Notes: a model not told the origin generated them from the letters alone. A stretch of 64,000 nt of DNA from Myxococcales bacterium (GCA_004193285.1 SECP01000028.1:46038-110037), one strand, 5' to 3'; numbered from the stretch's first letter, positions 8,416-17,743 are shown. Program-made: numbers and translations.

Positions 8416-9615
8416 CTACTTGGCGTTGTCCGCGGCGATGGCGCTGCGGATCGCAGCCTTGAGCGGGTTGTCGTTGGCGACCGGCGCGGGGGCCTTCGGC
8501 TTTGCTTGGACTTTGGGCTTGGGCTCGGCCTTCGGCTTTGCTTCGGCCTTCGGCTTCGGCTCGGCTTTTTGCCGTGGCTCCGACTTGGTCACCGCTTGGG
8601 CCGGCCTCGCTGCTACGGCTGCGCGAGCCTTCGGCGCGACGACGCTCGGTGCCGCGGCCTCCGGGTTCGGAGCCGCGCCTTGAGCCAGCGTGGGCAGTGA
8701 GTCCAAAGACACCGTCTGCACCGCTTCGGTCTTGGGCTTCGCTTCCGCGTCTTGGCTCAGCGGTGCCGGCGTCGCGGGCACGGCCGCCACCGGCAGCGGA
8801 GCGGGCGTGGCCGGTTCCGGTGCGCGCGGCCGCGGGGCGACGGGGGCCGGCTCCGCGTTGGGGCCGGGAAGCAGGGCGAGCTTGCCGAGCACGTTCTTGA
8901 CTGCGAACGGCGCCTTCGCGCTCACGAAAGCCGTGACGCGACGCTCGCCGTACAGGTACTTGTTCTCCATTCCCACGCGCCGCGCGCCTTCTCGAAGCCA
9001 GTTCTGGCGGTAAGCAGCGAGCACGCCGCCCGTGAGCAAGAGCCCGAGCATGAGCCAACGGCCCCAGCGCACGCCGCCCGGCCTGCGACGAAAGTCCACC
9101 TCGCTCGTCATCGCCGAGCGCCGCTTCACCGCGACGGGGGGCGTGTACACCGGAGCGACCAACCGTGGCTGCTGGTAAACGGGCGCGACCAGCGGCTGCG
9201 GGGGGAACGCGGGCGCGGTGGCCGCGAACGGATTCGGCGCGGTGGTGAGAAACGGATTGGCCACGGGGCGCGCAACCGCCACCGGGCGAGCTACCGGAGC
9301 CGGGCGAGGTGCGGGCGGGATGCTGCGCGGCGAAGGCGGCTTCGGCGCGGGCCGGGCCATGGGGCGCGGAGGTGCTGAAGGAGCGCGGGGCGCTGCCATC
9401 AAGCGGGTCACGGAGTCCTCCGGCTCGTCGTCGTCCAGACCGGCGACCGCGCCGAGGCGCTGCCAAGTCTTCATGCCGGCCTTCCACACCAAGGTGGATG
9501 CATCCACCAAGCTGAGGCGAAACGCGTCGTCGAGCTGCTCGACGTTCATGCGCTTCATGTCGTCGTCCGCGATCATCACGTGCCAGGTCTCGTTGTCGGC
9601 GATAGAGGCTGCCAA
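8416..9615 (-). CDS. GYF_2 (DUF4339)-domain membrane protein with Pro-rich and Lys/Pro repeat tails
   Basis: 399 residues. Residues 8-60 (ETWHVMIADDDMKRMNVEQL ... TLVWKAGMKTWQRL) form a GYF_2/DUF4339-type domain, a probable peptide-binding module. A Pro-rich, Ala-rich linker (75-165) follows, with repeated NPF and VAPVY motifs, then one membrane segment (about 186-202). The outer part ends in a K/A/P/E repeat tail (about 345-385) and a small helix. The plan (cytoplasmic GYF_2, single helix, extended basic tail) resembles surface or scaffold proteins of myxobacteria. The function is unknown. The repetitive tail is directly visible as repeated AAGCCGAAG-type codons. Confidence 0.8.
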   Translation of the reverse strand: MAASIADNETWHVMIADDDMKRMNVEQLDDAFRLSLVDASTLVWKAGMKTWQRLGAVAGLDDDEPEDSVTRLMAAPRAPSAPPRPMARPAPKPPSPRSIPPAPRPAPVARPVAVARPVANPFLTTAPNPFAATAPAFPPQPLVAPVYQQPRLVAPVYTPPVAVKRRSAMTSEVDFRRRPGGVRWGRWLMLGLLLTGGVLAAYRQNWLREGARRVGMENKYLYGERRVTAFVSAKAPFAVKNVLGKLALLPGPNAEPAPVAPRPRAPEPATPAPLPVAAVPATPAPLSQDAEAKPKTEAVQTVSLDSLPTLAQGAAPNPEAAAPSVVAPKARAAVAARPAQAVTKSEPRQKAEPKPKAEAKPKAEPKPKVQAKPKAPAPVANDNPLKAAIRSAIAADNAK

Positions 9616-9650
9616 GCATTCCCTCCGAGGAGCGAGATTGTCTCACCAGG

Positions 9651-9890
9651 TTACCACTCACGCGAGTGCGGCTGACCCTCAAAGGGCGCCGCGCGCAAGA
9701 TTCGCTTCGCCTCTCGTCGAGATTTTCCAGTTTCCTCGGCTGCCCCTGCCGTTTTCTGCGTCAAAGCCGAGGTCGGACGCTGTGGAAAACTCCCTGACTC
9801 GTTGGCTCCCATCACCGGCAGCAGCGAGACGTTCCACAGCTCGTTCGCCCACCGGTCGCTGTGTTTCGGGGCACGGCTCGATGCAGTCAT
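9651..9890 (-). CDS. Possible small protein, doubtful
   Basis: 79 codons starting at ATG 9890 with a GGGAG-like site just upstream. The product (SDRWANELWNVSLLPVM ...) resembles nothing I know, and the codon third-position GC bias is weaker than in neighbours. The stretch 9616-10020 has no other candidate gene and is lower in GC than its surroundings. It may equally be an untranslated leader of the GYF_2 gene. Confidence 0.25.
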   Translation of the reverse strand: MTASSRAPKHSDRWANELWNVSLLPVMGANESGSFPQRPTSALTQKTAGAAEETGKSRREAKRILRAAPFEGQPHSREW

Positions 9891-9910
9891 GCTCCCAACC
9901 TAAAGCGACC

Positions 9911-9926
9911 AAATGACAGCGTTATG
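9911..9926. promoter_or_regulatory. Inverted repeat TGACA-N6-TGTCA
   Basis: A perfect 5-base inverted repeat (TGACA, six bases, TGTCA) lies alone in the gap between the GYF_2 gene and the phosphatase gene. It looks like a regulator binding site. The regulator and target gene are unknown, and a match of this size can arise by chance. Confidence 0.3.
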
Positions 9927-10020
9927 TCAGTGATTTTTGGCACAGCGCGACCAGCTGTAGGTGGCGAAATTCCTTGAGGTTTTGGCGGGTGTCCGGAAGC
10001 CCGTAGTGGCCGCCCTATTC

Positions 10021-10851
10021 TCAGCCAGGCTCGGAGCCGCGCTGAATGCCGCTCTCGAATCTGGCATTGGGGTCGGCTCCGACGAGAACGAGCGTCGCAT
10101 CGTCGCGCGAGAAGCGACCGGACTCGGAGACGCGGCTCGCGAGCAGCTCGTACAGCGCGTCGGGGCTTTGTCCGCTCAGGATGAGGCCGCGCTGGGGAAG
10201 CTCCAGATCCAGGGCGAGCCGGCGCACGGGATCGGGGTGATCCGAGCCGGCGGTGAAGCCGTCCGAAACTGTCAGCCACGTGGTACCCCAGACGAGCGGC
10301 ACGACCTCGACCGGCGGGGGCACGGTGGTGGTCGACGTGAGAGGCGGTGAAGAGGTGCCGTGGGTCGAGACGTGCCCATCCGGGCGCGCGCAAGCCAGCG
10401 GTGGCATGCCGGCGGTCGTCACCTCCGCGCGCGCTTCGGCGATGGAGCAGCGCAAGATAGTGACGCGAAGCTCCGTGCTCGGGTATTCGAAGAGCGCGCG
10501 CACGAGGTCGAGCATGACCGCGTGCAGCGGTGTGCGTTCGTTGATGCCCCGCGCGGCTTTGGCGAGCAGAGCGCGAGCGACGTCACTCGGGCTCGAGTGA
10601 CGGGTGGCGATGTCGAGCAGAACGATGCCGACGTCTCCGCCCGGGCCGCTGACGATGTCGAACGCGTCGGTCTCGCGAGGCCCTTCGAGGGTGTCACCGG
10701 TGATGCGGAGGAGGCCGCGCTGCAGGGGGAGCTTCGGAGAGTTGGACTGACGGGAGGAGGCTGGCAAAGCGGGAGGCCGGATTGCGAAACGCGTTCCACG
10801 GCGAGCCCAAACCCGGCATGTGTGAGGGGTAACGGCTTTCCCGAGCAACAA
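10021..10851 (-). CDS. SpoIIE/PP2C-like protein phosphatase
   Basis: 276 residues. Visible PP2C/SpoIIE signatures are TDAFDIVSGPGGDVGIVLLDIA (metal-binding Asp on the first strands), a helix with ARALLAKAARGINERTPLHAVM, LRVTILRCSIAEARAEVTTAGMPPL (the usual AGHPP loop appears as AGMPP), and SRDDATLVLVGADP at the end, which fits the final DDxTLV motif. The loop lacks the usual His, so the active site may be altered. The start is uncertain, as the first 40 residues are not conserved. It is divergent from the NtrC-type regulator, and the two may work on the same pathway with the downstream Ser/Thr kinase. Confidence 0.75.
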   Translation of the reverse strand: MLLGKAVTPHTCRVWARRGTRFAIRPPALPASSRQSNSPKLPLQRGLLRITGDTLEGPRETDAFDIVSGPGGDVGIVLLDIATRHSSPSDVARALLAKAARGINERTPLHAVMLDLVRALFEYPSTELRVTILRCSIAEARAEVTTAGMPPLACARPDGHVSTHGTSSPPLTSTTTVPPPVEVVPLVWGTTWLTVSDGFTAGSDHPDPVRRLALDLELPQRGLILSGQSPDALYELLASRVSESGRFSRDDATLVLVGADPNARFESGIQRGSEPG

Positions 10852-10979
10852 CCGAGACTTGGGTCAATTCCGCTGACGCTGGACGCTCGGTTTTAGCAAC
10901 TATTTCGGTCTCAGGCTGAGCTTCCTGGACGAGCGCGTCTAAAGCTGGGACCGGATCGTGCGTTGAAGGTTGAGTAGCA

Positions 10980-12422
10980 ATGCTCGACGAAGAAACGTCT
11001 GCATCGATGGGCCCGCGCCCAGTCAGCGTCGCGGTGGTGGATGACGACCCCACGGCTCGCCGCCTGATGCGCTTTTGGCTGGAGCGGGCGGGTTACACCG
11101 TCGTCGAGCACGAGTCCGCACGTAGCGTGCTGGATCACGATGGTCCGATCCCGGAGCTTGCCTGCGTCGACCTCGGGTTGGGAGAGGTGACCGGGATCAA
11201 GGTGATTCAACACCTGAAGGCGCGTGACTCGGAGCTGCCCATCATCGTCGTGACGGCGCAGCGTGAGCTGGAGACGGCGGTGGCGGCGATGCAAGCCGGC
11301 GCGTACGACTACGTGACCAAGCCGCTCGACCGCGACCGCTTGCTGCTCGCGGTGCACCGCGCCAACGAGCGCCGCGAGCTGCTCTCGAACGTGCGCCGTC
11401 TGGAATCTGCGCTCACCGAGCGCTCCGTGCTCGGCTCGATCGTCGGCAAGAGCCCGCCCATGCGCGAGCTCGCGCAGCAGGTTCAGCGCGTGCTGGAGAG
11501 CGACGTCGCGGTGTGCGTGTTCGGCGAATCCGGCACCGGCAAAGAGCTGGTCGCGCGCGCCATTCACAACGGTAGCGCTCGAAGGCGCGGGCCCTTCGTG
11601 GCCATCAACTGCGCCGGCATTCCCGAGTCTTTGCAAGAATCCGAGCTGTTCGGCCATGAGCGTGGCGCCTTCACCGGTGCTACCCAGCAGCGCCGCGGCT
11701 GCTTCGAGCAAGCCAACGGGGGGACCCTGCTGCTGGACGAGCTGGGCGAGATGAGCCTGCAAACCCAGGCCAGCCTGCTGCGCACGCTACAGGAAAAAAC
11801 GATTCGCCGCGTCGGCGGCTCGGGCGAGATCCCGATCGACGTGCGCATGGTTTGCGCGACCCACCGCGACCTTCGCGCCGAGGTGGAGGCGGGGCGCTTC
11901 CGCGAGGACTTGTACTTCCGGCTGGTGGTGTACCCCATCCAGCTTCCGCCACTTCGCGAGCGCGTCGAAGACATTCCGCTCTTGGTCGGGCATTTCCTGC
12001 GCTCGCTCTCCAAAGACGTAGGGCGCGACGTGCAAAGTATTTCCCCGGAGGCGCTGGAAGCTCTCGCTCGCCACCTTTGGCCTGGAAACGTGCGCGAGCT
12101 GCAGAACGTCGTGCACCGGAGCCTGCTGGCCTGCCGGGGCGACGAAGTCATGTTGGCGGACCTGCCGCCGGACATCCGCGAGCTGGCGCTGCCGGCGATC
12201 CTGCCGACCGTGCATCACATGAACGGCAACGGCGCGAGCCGTTTTCAAGAGCCCAGCGAGGAAGACATCATCCCGCTCCGCGAGCTGGAGCGCCGCGCGA
12301 TACAACGCGCGCTCCGCGCGACCCACGGCAGCGTGGGCCGCGCCGCCAAGTTGCTCGGTATCGGTAGGGCCACCCTGTATCGCCGCATCGCGACCCTGGA
12401 TCTTTCTCGAGACGTCGCGTGA
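10980..12422 (+). CDS. NtrC-type sigma-54-dependent response regulator
   Basis: 480 residues. Receiver (15-130) with DDD at 21-23 and acceptor Asp64; AAA+ domain with Walker A GESGTGKE (182-189), the sigma-54 loop GAFTGA (229-234) and Walker B LLLDELGE (about 250-257); and a Fis-type helix-turn-helix at the C-terminus (GSVGRAAKLLGIGRATLYRR). It activates sigma-54 promoters by ATP hydrolysis when phosphorylated. ATG start with GAAGG nearby. Its stop overlaps the next gene (GTGA), so both are made together. No classical histidine kinase is adjacent. Confidence 0.95.
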   Translation: MLDEETSASMGPRPVSVAVVDDDPTARRLMRFWLERAGYTVVEHESARSVLDHDGPIPELACVDLGLGEVTGIKVIQHLKARDSELPIIVVTAQRELETAVAAMQAGAYDYVTKPLDRDRLLLAVHRANERRELLSNVRRLESALTERSVLGSIVGKSPPMRELAQQVQRVLESDVAVCVFGESGTGKELVARAIHNGSARRRGPFVAINCAGIPESLQESELFGHERGAFTGATQQRRGCFEQANGGTLLLDELGEMSLQTQASLLRTLQEKTIRRVGGSGEIPIDVRMVCATHRDLRAEVEAGRFREDLYFRLVVYPIQLPPLRERVEDIPLLVGHFLRSLSKDVGRDVQSISPEALEALARHLWPGNVRELQNVVHRSLLACRGDEVMLADLPPDIRELALPAILPTVHHMNGNGASRFQEPSEEDIIPLRELERRAIQRALRATHGSVGRAAKLLGIGRATLYRRIATLDLSRDVA

Positions 12423-13510
12423 CGAGACCTCGCGACTCGGGCCCGGAGCCTACCCTCACCGGTGAGGAGGCGCTGGAGCTCTTGCGCAAGCTCAGCCACG
12501 ACCTGCGCGACCCGATGACGAACGTGCTCGGGTCCACCGAGCTGCTCCTGGAGAGCGAGCTGGACACCGCGCAGCGCTTGGCCGCGGAGAACGTGCACCG
12601 CTCCGGGCGAGCCCTTTTGGACGTCGTGGATCGACTGCTCGACGCGCACCAGATCAGCAAGAGCGCGCCCCCGAGCTCTGGCGAATACCGCGCCGCGCCC
12701 CGCGTGGCGGCCGTGCTCTCCGGTCGTCGGATTCTCCTCGCCGAAGACAACTCCTTCAATCGGGCACTCATCGATCACGTGCTGGAGCCGATGGGCTGCC
12801 AGGTGGATAAGGCCGCGTCCGGCACCGAAGCGGTGAAGCTGTTTCAACCGGGTCGCTACGATTTGGTGCTCATGGACTGCCAGATGCCGGAGCTCGACGG
12901 CTTGGCGGCGACGCGAGGCATTCGCAGTATCGAAGCCGGCAAGAGCCGCGTACCCATCGTCGCGGTGACGGCGGGTACGGTATCCGGGGCTCGCCGCGCT
13001 TGCCTGGAAGCCGGCATGGACGACTTTTTGGCGAAGCCGTTCTCGCTCGGCCGACTTCGCAAGAAGGTGCTGGAATGGCTGCTGCCGGCGATCGACTCGG
13101 AGCCGCCGGATCCGGAAGACCGCAAGAGCGACCCGGACGTTTCGCGCGCGCTCGGCGACGCGCAAGTGATGGACCTTTCGCGCTTGCAAGAGCTGGCGCA
13201 CGAGTCCGGCTCTCAGCAAATCGTGGTCGAGCTGTCGCGCATCTTTTTGGATGACGTGGCGCGGCGCATCGTCGCGCTGGGGCTGGCCGCCAAGGCGCGC
13301 GACCAGCGCGCCTACCTGAACGTGATTCACGCCGTGAAGGGCGCCTCCGGGAACTTCGGGGCGGTGCGTATGGCGCGCATCGCGGAAGCGAGCGAGCGGC
13401 AGGCGAAGCACGGAGACCTCTCGCAGGTGCAAGCGGCCGTCGCGGAGCTGGGGCGCGAGCTCGAGGTGGTTCGGGTGATTTTGGACCGTAAGGTGTTCCA
13501 AAACGCCTGA
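12419..13510 (+). CDS. Hybrid phosphorelay protein: HisKA-like helix pair, receiver and HPt, without ATPase domain
   Basis: 363 residues. N-terminal HisKA-like helix pair with His27 in LSHDLRDPM; then, where an ATPase domain should be, only a short linker; a receiver (about 103-220) with acceptor Asp153 in VLMDCQMPELDG and the conserved Lys in LAKPFS; and a C-terminal HPt domain with His304 in IHAVKGASGNFGA. It cannot phosphorylate itself, so it probably relays phosphate from another kinase, with the HisKA helices as a dimer or docking part. Translational overlap with the NtrC-type regulator suggests that regulator is its partner. The GTG start is fixed by the overlap. Confidence 0.88.
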   Translation: MTRPRDSGPEPTLTGEEALELLRKLSHDLRDPMTNVLGSTELLLESELDTAQRLAAENVHRSGRALLDVVDRLLDAHQISKSAPPSSGEYRAAPRVAAVLSGRRILLAEDNSFNRALIDHVLEPMGCQVDKAASGTEAVKLFQPGRYDLVLMDCQMPELDGLAATRGIRSIEAGKSRVPIVAVTAGTVSGARRACLEAGMDDFLAKPFSLGRLRKKVLEWLLPAIDSEPPDPEDRKSDPDVSRALGDAQVMDLSRLQELAHESGSQQIVVELSRIFLDDVARRIVALGLAAKARDQRAYLNVIHAVKGASGNFGAVRMARIAEASERQAKHGDLSQVQAAVAELGRELEVVRVILDRKVFQNA

Positions 13511-13559
13511 TTAAAGCGATTTTGGACGGCTAGCCGAGCGCTTGCACTATGCTCGCGCG

Positions 13560-15284
13560 GTGGCAGCGACGCCGGAACAAGCCCAGCCAGCGGACGCGGA
13601 CCTCCCGCGGCTCGAGCCGGATGACATGCAGCTCATCGAGGCCGAGCCCAGACGGCTCGACCTGAGCGTCTGGAATCAGGCGGAAGCGGTGCGCGGCGCC
13701 GCTAACCGTCAGCTATCGGGCTCCTTGCTTGGCACCGCCGTCACCCGGCTCGGGCAGATCGGTCTGTTCGGCGCGCTCTCTTTTTCCTCCTACGTACTGT
13801 GGGCGCTCCTGCTCGGAAGGGCTCGCGTCGGCTCCAGCTACGGCACCGCCATCGGCATCGCCATCGCGGGCGCGGCCTTGAGCTTGGTGCTCTTCGGCGT
13901 CACCAAGCTCCGCAAGATCCCGCCGCAGAACATGGCGGATCTCGGCAACGTGTACTTGTTTTTGGTCTGCCTGCTGCTGGGCGTGCTCCGGCACTCGCAG
14001 CCTTCCACCGCCGGTGACCTGCTGCGGCAGGTATCCCCGGTGGTGATTCCGCTCCTCACGTACGGCGCGCTCATTCCCACCGTTCCCGGCAAGGCGCTGG
14101 TCATCATGCTCTTCGGCGCCGCGATGGATCCGCTGGGGCTGATGCTCATGCGCGCGCACACTCACTACGACGCGAGCGAGCTCGTAGTCGTGCTGGCTTC
14201 GCCGCTGGTGGCCGCCCTCGTGGCGCAGCAAGTCTCCAAGGTCGTGCATCACCTGACGGAGGGCATCGTCAAGGCGCGTGAAGTCGGCAGCTACAAGCTG
14301 GTGGAGCGACTCGGCGTCGGCGGTATGGCCGAGGTCTGGCGCGCCAATCACCGCATGCTGCGCCGCCCCGCCGCGATCAAGCTCATCCGCCCCAAGGTGC
14401 TGATCGACCACGGCCCGGCGGATTCCGAGCGCTTGCTCCGCCTGTTCACTCGCGAAGTGCGCACCACCGCGTCCCTCCGGTCACCTCATACGATTCAGAT
14501 TTACGACTTCGGTATCACGCAAGAGGGCGCGTTTTACTACGTGATGGAGCTGCTCGACGGCATCGACTTGATGACGCTCGTCGAGCGCTTCGGTCCGCAG
14601 TCCGCCGAGCGCGTCGCGAGCTTGATGCGCCAGGTCTGCCACTCGCTCCGCGAAGCCCACGCGCGCGCGTTCGTGCACCGGGACGTCAAGCCCGCCAACG
14701 TGCTCATCTGCGCGGTCGGCGGTGACTACGATTTCGTCAAGGTGCTGGATTTCGGCTTGGTCCTGGATCGCCATCTCACCAGCGAAGAGCTGGAGGACGA
14801 GAAGCAGTTCGTGGGTACGCCGGCGGTGATGGCACCAGAGATGTTGCGCTTTCAAGCGCCGGTGGACGCGCGGGCGGATTTGTATGCGCTCGGCTGCGTC
14901 GGCTACTGGCTGCTCACCGGAAAGCGCGTCTTCGAAGCGCAGACGCGAGCGGACATGCTCGTCATGCACGCGCACCAGAAGCCGCTGCTCCCTTCCAAGC
15001 GCATCGACCGCGCGATTCACCCCGGGCTGGAGGCGCTCGTCATGCAGTGCCTGGAGAAGAACCCGAACAAGCGCCCGCAAACCGCGCACGAGCTGTCAGA
15101 GGCGCTCGGCGCCCTGCACTTCGACCACCCGTGGACAGACGAGCGCGCGGCTTTGTGGTGGAAGCAGAACCGCCCGGAAGCTCAGCGCGCGACCTCCGCC
15201 CTGGACGAAAAAGAGCGCGCCGCCGCGCAACCGGTGGAAGCCGCCCCGGTGGATGTCGAGCCGGCGCCCGCCGCGTCCGAGTAG
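13560..15284 (+). CDS. Ser/Thr protein kinase with N-terminal multi-pass membrane domain
   Basis: About 574 residues. An N-terminal region with about six hydrophobic segments (residues about 60-230) is followed by a complete kinase domain: glycine loop RLGVGGMAEVW, VAIK-type Lys in AAIKLI, catalytic HRDVKPANV, DFG in VLDFGLV, and APE in VMAPEM. The membrane part comes before the kinase, opposite to the usual kinase-first PknB layout. GTG 13560 was preferred over TTG 13542; neither has a strong ribosome site. A paralogue with the same order is at 60894-62534. It could phosphorylate the neighbouring regulator, with the SpoIIE-like phosphatase as counterpart, but this is inference. Confidence 0.92.
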   Translation: MAATPEQAQPADADLPRLEPDDMQLIEAEPRRLDLSVWNQAEAVRGAANRQLSGSLLGTAVTRLGQIGLFGALSFSSYVLWALLLGRARVGSSYGTAIGIAIAGAALSLVLFGVTKLRKIPPQNMADLGNVYLFLVCLLLGVLRHSQPSTAGDLLRQVSPVVIPLLTYGALIPTVPGKALVIMLFGAAMDPLGLMLMRAHTHYDASELVVVLASPLVAALVAQQVSKVVHHLTEGIVKAREVGSYKLVERLGVGGMAEVWRANHRMLRRPAAIKLIRPKVLIDHGPADSERLLRLFTREVRTTASLRSPHTIQIYDFGITQEGAFYYVMELLDGIDLMTLVERFGPQSAERVASLMRQVCHSLREAHARAFVHRDVKPANVLICAVGGDYDFVKVLDFGLVLDRHLTSEELEDEKQFVGTPAVMAPEMLRFQAPVDARADLYALGCVGYWLLTGKRVFEAQTRADMLVMHAHQKPLLPSKRIDRAIHPGLEALVMQCLEKNPNKRPQTAHELSEALGALHFDHPWTDERAALWWKQNRPEAQRATSALDEKERAAAQPVEAAPVDVEPAPAASE

Positions 15285-15341
15285 GCTCGCCACGAAATTG
15301 CCATCGTCTCTCCCCACTGTGGCGGGGCCCACCGGGTCAGA

Positions 15342-16490
15342 GTGGACGGCATGGCGGACGATCGAATTGGCCTGTTGATACGGGGCGCCGCGCTCGCGCT
15401 CGCCGCGGCGCTGCTTCCGCGTCTCCTGGCGACCTCGGGAGCGGCCGAGCTTTGGCAGGGCGGCCCCGCGCAGGTGGATTTGGCCCGCCAAGTGGCGTCC
15501 AAGTCGCTCGCTGGCGTCGGCGCCAATGACTTTCACACCGGCAGCGCGCGCTTCGACGGCGAATGGGCGTTCGGCACCCACCTCATGACCACGCTCGGCC
15601 TCGGGCAGGTCGCGCTCGAGCACCCGGAGCTCCGCGCAGAGCTCTTGCCGGCCATGAGCCACGCCGTCGAACGCATGCTCGCGCCGGAGACGAACGCCTT
15701 CGGTACCGAAGCGTGGGGCAACGTCGGTCTGCGGACGCTGCCTGACGGCCACGGCCATGGCTACCTCGGTTACGCCAACCTCGCCCTCTCGATGCTGCGG
15801 CTCGTGGACCCGCAGACTCGCTTCGCGGCGCTCAGCGACGAGCTCTCGGACGCGATGGCGAGCCGGCTCGCCGCGGCGCCGCACGCGCTGTTCGAAACCT
15901 ACCCGGGGGAAGCGTACGCGCCCGACATGTCGATGGTGGCCGGCTCGATCGCCCTGCACGATTGCGCCGCCGGCCGCGCCGAACGACCGTTCTTTCCTGC
16001 CTGGCGCCGCGCGTTCGAGCGCTACATCGACCCTGCCTCAGGCCTCCTCTACCAAGCCGCAGAAGCCGAGACGGGCCGGCCGCTGGACGCGCCGCGCGGC
16101 TCCGGCGCCGCCATCGCGGCCTACGCGCTGTCGTTCTTTGACCGTGACCTCTCGGCGCGGCTTTATGACGGCGTGCGTCGTCACGCGGTGCAGCCCCTCG
16201 GCTTCGGCATGATGCACGAGTACGCGCCAGGGAAGGCGGGCCGCGGGGACATCGACTCCGGTCCCGTCTTGCTCGGCGTGGGCGTCTCCGCGACCGGCTT
16301 CGCTCTCGCCGGAGCGCGCCTCCACCGCGACCGTGAGCAGTTCACGGCGCTGTACCGCACCGTGAATTTCGTAGGCGTGCCGCTCGGGGGGCATTTCATG
16401 AGCGGCGGCCCGCTCGGAAACGCCATCTTGCTGGCGATGACCAGCGCCAGCTTCGAATGGCAAAAACACTGCCGGAAGGTGTCCTCATGA
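15342..16490 (+). CDS. Linalool dehydratase/isomerase-like alpha-barrel protein
   Basis: 382 residues. One hydrophobic N-terminal helix (about 10-32) serves as signal or anchor. The mature part is helical with DGEWAFGTHLMTTLGLGQ, a GYLGYANLALSMLRLV helix and FETYPGEAYAPDMSMV motifs, which resemble the alpha-alpha barrel of linalool dehydratase/isomerase-like proteins; the true substrate is unknown. GTG 15342 or ATG 15351 may be the start. It overlaps the next small membrane gene by 4 bases, so the two are one unit. Confidence 0.6.
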   Translation: MDGMADDRIGLLIRGAALALAAALLPRLLATSGAAELWQGGPAQVDLARQVASKSLAGVGANDFHTGSARFDGEWAFGTHLMTTLGLGQVALEHPELRAELLPAMSHAVERMLAPETNAFGTEAWGNVGLRTLPDGHGHGYLGYANLALSMLRLVDPQTRFAALSDELSDAMASRLAAAPHALFETYPGEAYAPDMSMVAGSIALHDCAAGRAERPFFPAWRRAFERYIDPASGLLYQAAEAETGRPLDAPRGSGAAIAAYALSFFDRDLSARLYDGVRRHAVQPLGFGMMHEYAPGKAGRGDIDSGPVLLGVGVSATGFALAGARLHRDREQFTALYRTVNFVGVPLGGHFMSGGPLGNAILLAMTSASFEWQKHCRKVSS

Positions 16491-16738
16491 GCCCCGCTCG
16501 GGCGACGGCGTGGCTCGTGAGCTCCGCGCTGATGAACCTCCTCGGTGCGCGGCTGCTGGACTGGCTCGGCCTCGTCGAAGGGCTGCTCGCGCCACAAGGC
16601 TGGCGCTTGTTACTGATCGTCCCACTGGCTGTATCGTTTTACGCCGCTCGCTTCATCGCCTGGTTCGTCGCTCCCGGGCTACTGCTCGGCGCGCTGCTCG
16701 TCAGCTTTCGCAAAGCGCGTTTGACTTCCGGAGACTGA
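16487..16738 (+). CDS. Small membrane protein coupled to the alpha-barrel gene
   Basis: 83 residues beginning at ATG 16487, overlapping the previous stop (ATGA). Two or three hydrophobic segments (SALMNLLGARLLDWLGLV, WRLLLIVPLAVSFYAARFIAWFV, APGLLLGALLVSF). No family recognised. Coupled translation suggests it works with or anchors the preceding protein. A hflK gene follows after 18 bases. Confidence 0.65.
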   Translation: MSPARATAWLVSSALMNLLGARLLDWLGLVEGLLAPQGWRLLLIVPLAVSFYAARFIAWFVAPGLLLGALLVSFRKARLTSGD

Positions 16739-16756
16739 CCGGCCCACACCCATTCG

Positions 16757-17743
16757 GTGGCGACCATCAATTTCCCCTCTCGCCCTCGACTCCCAACCTT
16801 CAAGACCGGCTGGATCGGCACCGCGCTGCTGGTGGTAGGCGGGCTCGTCTTCGCGTGGACGGCCTACTACACGGTTCCGGCCGAAGCGGAAGGCGTGGTG
16901 CTGCGCTTCGGCCGCTTCAGTCACGTCGTGCCCTCCGGCCTTCACTTCAAGCTGCCCATGGGCATCGACACCGCGCAACTCGTGCCGGTCAAACGCCAAC
17001 TGAAGCTCGAGTTCGGCTTCGGTACGGAGAACGCGAGCGCGCCGCACCAGCTCGGTGACCCCGAGGAGTACGAGGAAGTGAAGTCCATGGTGACCGGCGA
17101 CTTGAACGCGGTCTTGGTGGAGTGGGTGATTCAGTACCGGATCGAGCGCGCCGACCACTACCTGTTCAACGTTCGCAGCCCGGACGAGACGTTGCGGGAC
17201 GCCGCCGAGAGCGTCATGCGCGAGGTGGTCGGTGATCGCACGGTGGACGAGATCATCACCATCGGCCGCCAAGAGGTGGAGGACGAAGCGCTGCAAAAAC
17301 TGCGCACGTTGGTGCAAGCCTACGCCATGGGCGTGAAGGTCGACCAGGTGCAGCTCAAGAACGTGAACCCTCCGAAGAAGGTGCAAGCTTCCTTTAACGA
17401 GGTGAACCAAGCGCAGCAGGAGCGCGAGCGCGCTATCAACGTCGCGAGCGGTGAGTACAACAAAGAGGTGCCGCGCGCGCGGGGCCGGGCCGCCCAGACC
17501 ATTCGCGCCGCCGAGGGGTACGCCAAGCAGCGCGTCAACCAAGCGGAGGGTGAGGTCACCGCGTTCAACGCGCTACTGGCCGAGTACAGCAAGGCGCCGG
17601 AAGTGACCCGCCGCAGGCTCTATCTGGAGAGCATGGCGGAGGTGCTGCCGAAGGTGAAAAACAAGATCATCGTGAGCGAGGACGCAAAAGGACTCTTGCC
17701 GATTCTGAACCTGAATGGCCTCTCGAGCGGAGCCAAGCCATGA
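16757..17743 (+). CDS. hflK: HflK, SPFH/band 7 membrane protease regulator
   Basis: 328 residues. One N-terminal membrane helix (about 18-36), then the SPFH domain starting YYTVPAEAEGVVLRFGRF and a coiled C-terminal helix (NQAQQERERAINVASGEYNKEVPRARG). With HflC it forms the large inner-membrane cage that surrounds and modulates the FtsH protease in other bacteria. Start is GTG 16757. hflC follows with a 4-base overlap. No ftsH gene lies in the window. Confidence 0.93.
   Translation: MATINFPSRPRLPTFKTGWIGTALLVVGGLVFAWTAYYTVPAEAEGVVLRFGRFSHVVPSGLHFKLPMGIDTAQLVPVKRQLKLEFGFGTENASAPHQLGDPEEYEEVKSMVTGDLNAVLVEWVIQYRIERADHYLFNVRSPDETLRDAAESVMREVVGDRTVDEIITIGRQEVEDEALQKLRTLVQAYAMGVKVDQVQLKNVNPPKKVQASFNEVNQAQQERERAINVASGEYNKEVPRARGRAAQTIRAAEGYAKQRVNQAEGEVTAFNALLAEYSKAPEVTRRRLYLESMAEVLPKVKNKIIVSEDAKGLLPILNLNGLSSGAKP

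Noticed and set aside
9937..9955. Sigma-54 promoter starting TTGGCAC
   Set aside because: The -12 TTGC box is not present at the right spacing.
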